Source: Deltaproteobacteria bacterium
Lineage (GTDB): Bacteria > Bdellovibrionota > JACOXK01
Assembly: GCA_016186995.1 (NCBI GenBank)
Contig: JACPKQ010000001.1
Span: 1 to 60,120, forward strand
Direction: 5' to 3'
Length of the DNA: 60,120 bases
A program made the position numbers and the translations under genes. Under the pieces are notes generated by a model, which was not told where the DNA came from, did not search any database, and saw nothing but the letters and a program-made list of their open reading frames with translations. Shown here in pieces: positions 60,096-60,120 of this stretch. How positions within the stretch are numbered: the stretch's first letter is position 1; the number at the start of each line of letters is the position of its first letter.

Positions 60096-60120
60096 ACATA
60101 AAGTTACCTAGTAATGCAAA
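60096..60120. repeat. Start of another 54604-type element at the window edge
   Basis: ACATAAAGTTACCT (60096-60109) is identical to the outer 14 bases of the element at 54604. The following bases (AGTAATGCAAA) differ, so this is a diverged or related copy cut by the window end. Confidence 0.5.

Larger units (their letters stand above)
59799..60120. other. Repeat-rich interval upstream of glmM
   Basis: 322 bp to the window edge. It contains a 97-bp inverted-repeat element, a dispersed TCAGGGTGAC palindrome cluster and the start of a further element (listed separately). Nothing coding was recognised. The glmM promoter should be here, but no convincing boxes are seen near the gene. Confidence 0.6.

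Noticed and set aside
1-60120. CRISPR arrays, prophage or insertion sequences
   Set aside because: No regularly spaced repeats, no transposase, integrase or phage structural genes found on reading both strands; repeats are dispersed palindromes only.

Overview
The window is a compact, AT-rich bacterial chromosome segment from a Gram-negative organism. Evidence for a diderm cell includes an LPS core glycosyltransferase cluster beside an MsbA-type exporter, TolC-type channels, an RND efflux pump, many lipoproteins with lipoboxes and several beta-barrel proteins. The gene order thrS-infC-rpmI-rplT-pheS-pheT-ihfA-merR and the block glmM-pdxJ-acpS-nnr are typical of Proteobacteria, especially lineages formerly grouped as Deltaproteobacteria. 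I cannot place it more precisely; an uncultivated delta-like or Bdellovibrionota-like lineage is a guess. Genes are tightly packed, often with ATGA overlaps.

Layout. 1-3.5 kb: 3' part of a TldE/PmbA gene, a DUF155 membrane protein, queF, a DUF218 protein and lipB. 3.5-9.8 kb: a five-gene redox operon with a two-subunit, NifJ-like pyruvate:ferredoxin oxidoreductase and a three-subunit proton-translocating transhydrogenase. 9.9 kb: tRNA-Val(GAC). 10.1-12.0 kb: arsenic operon arsR-acr3-arsC with a palindromic operator. 12.2-14.3 kb: a lipoprotein and an orphan PAS histidine kinase. 14.4-22.5 kb: a Cus-type heavy-metal RND pump (cusA, cusB, cusC), a small Cys-rich exported protein and a divergent second TolC gene with a lipoprotein. 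22.5-26.4 kb: exported proteins (beta-barrel, beta-propeller lipoprotein, one-haem protein, DUF547, an apparently well expressed unknown). 26.6-33.9 kb: translation and phenylalanyl-tRNA synthetase block; infC appears to use an ATA start. 34-38.9 kb: a lipoprotein cytochrome c with a PuuD-like membrane protein, then an EF-hand lipoprotein with an outer-membrane barrel. 39.2-46.9 kb: CPBP protease, five LPS-type glycosyltransferases and divergent msbA. 46.9-53.1 kb: a SAM hydroxide adenosyltransferase, three tandem exported phospholipase D-family proteins (the third with a lamin-tail domain), an RDD protein and a rhomboid protease. 53.1-59.8 kb: fumC, a permuted NlpC/P60-like enzyme, and the nnr-acpS-pdxJ-glmM operon.

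Most of the window is housekeeping and envelope biology. I found no CRISPR array, transposase, integrase, toxin-antitoxin pair or recognisable defence system. The two most distinctive things are the tandem exported PLD-family cluster (47.8-51.1 kb) and a set of intergenic palindromes: small GTCAT...-type hairpins scattered through the window, and larger multi-hairpin elements with terminal inverted repeats near 54.6 kb and 59.9 kb, with another apparently beginning at the right edge. Gene starts were adjusted where the longest reading frame ran into repeat DNA or an upstream gene; these cases are explained in the entries.
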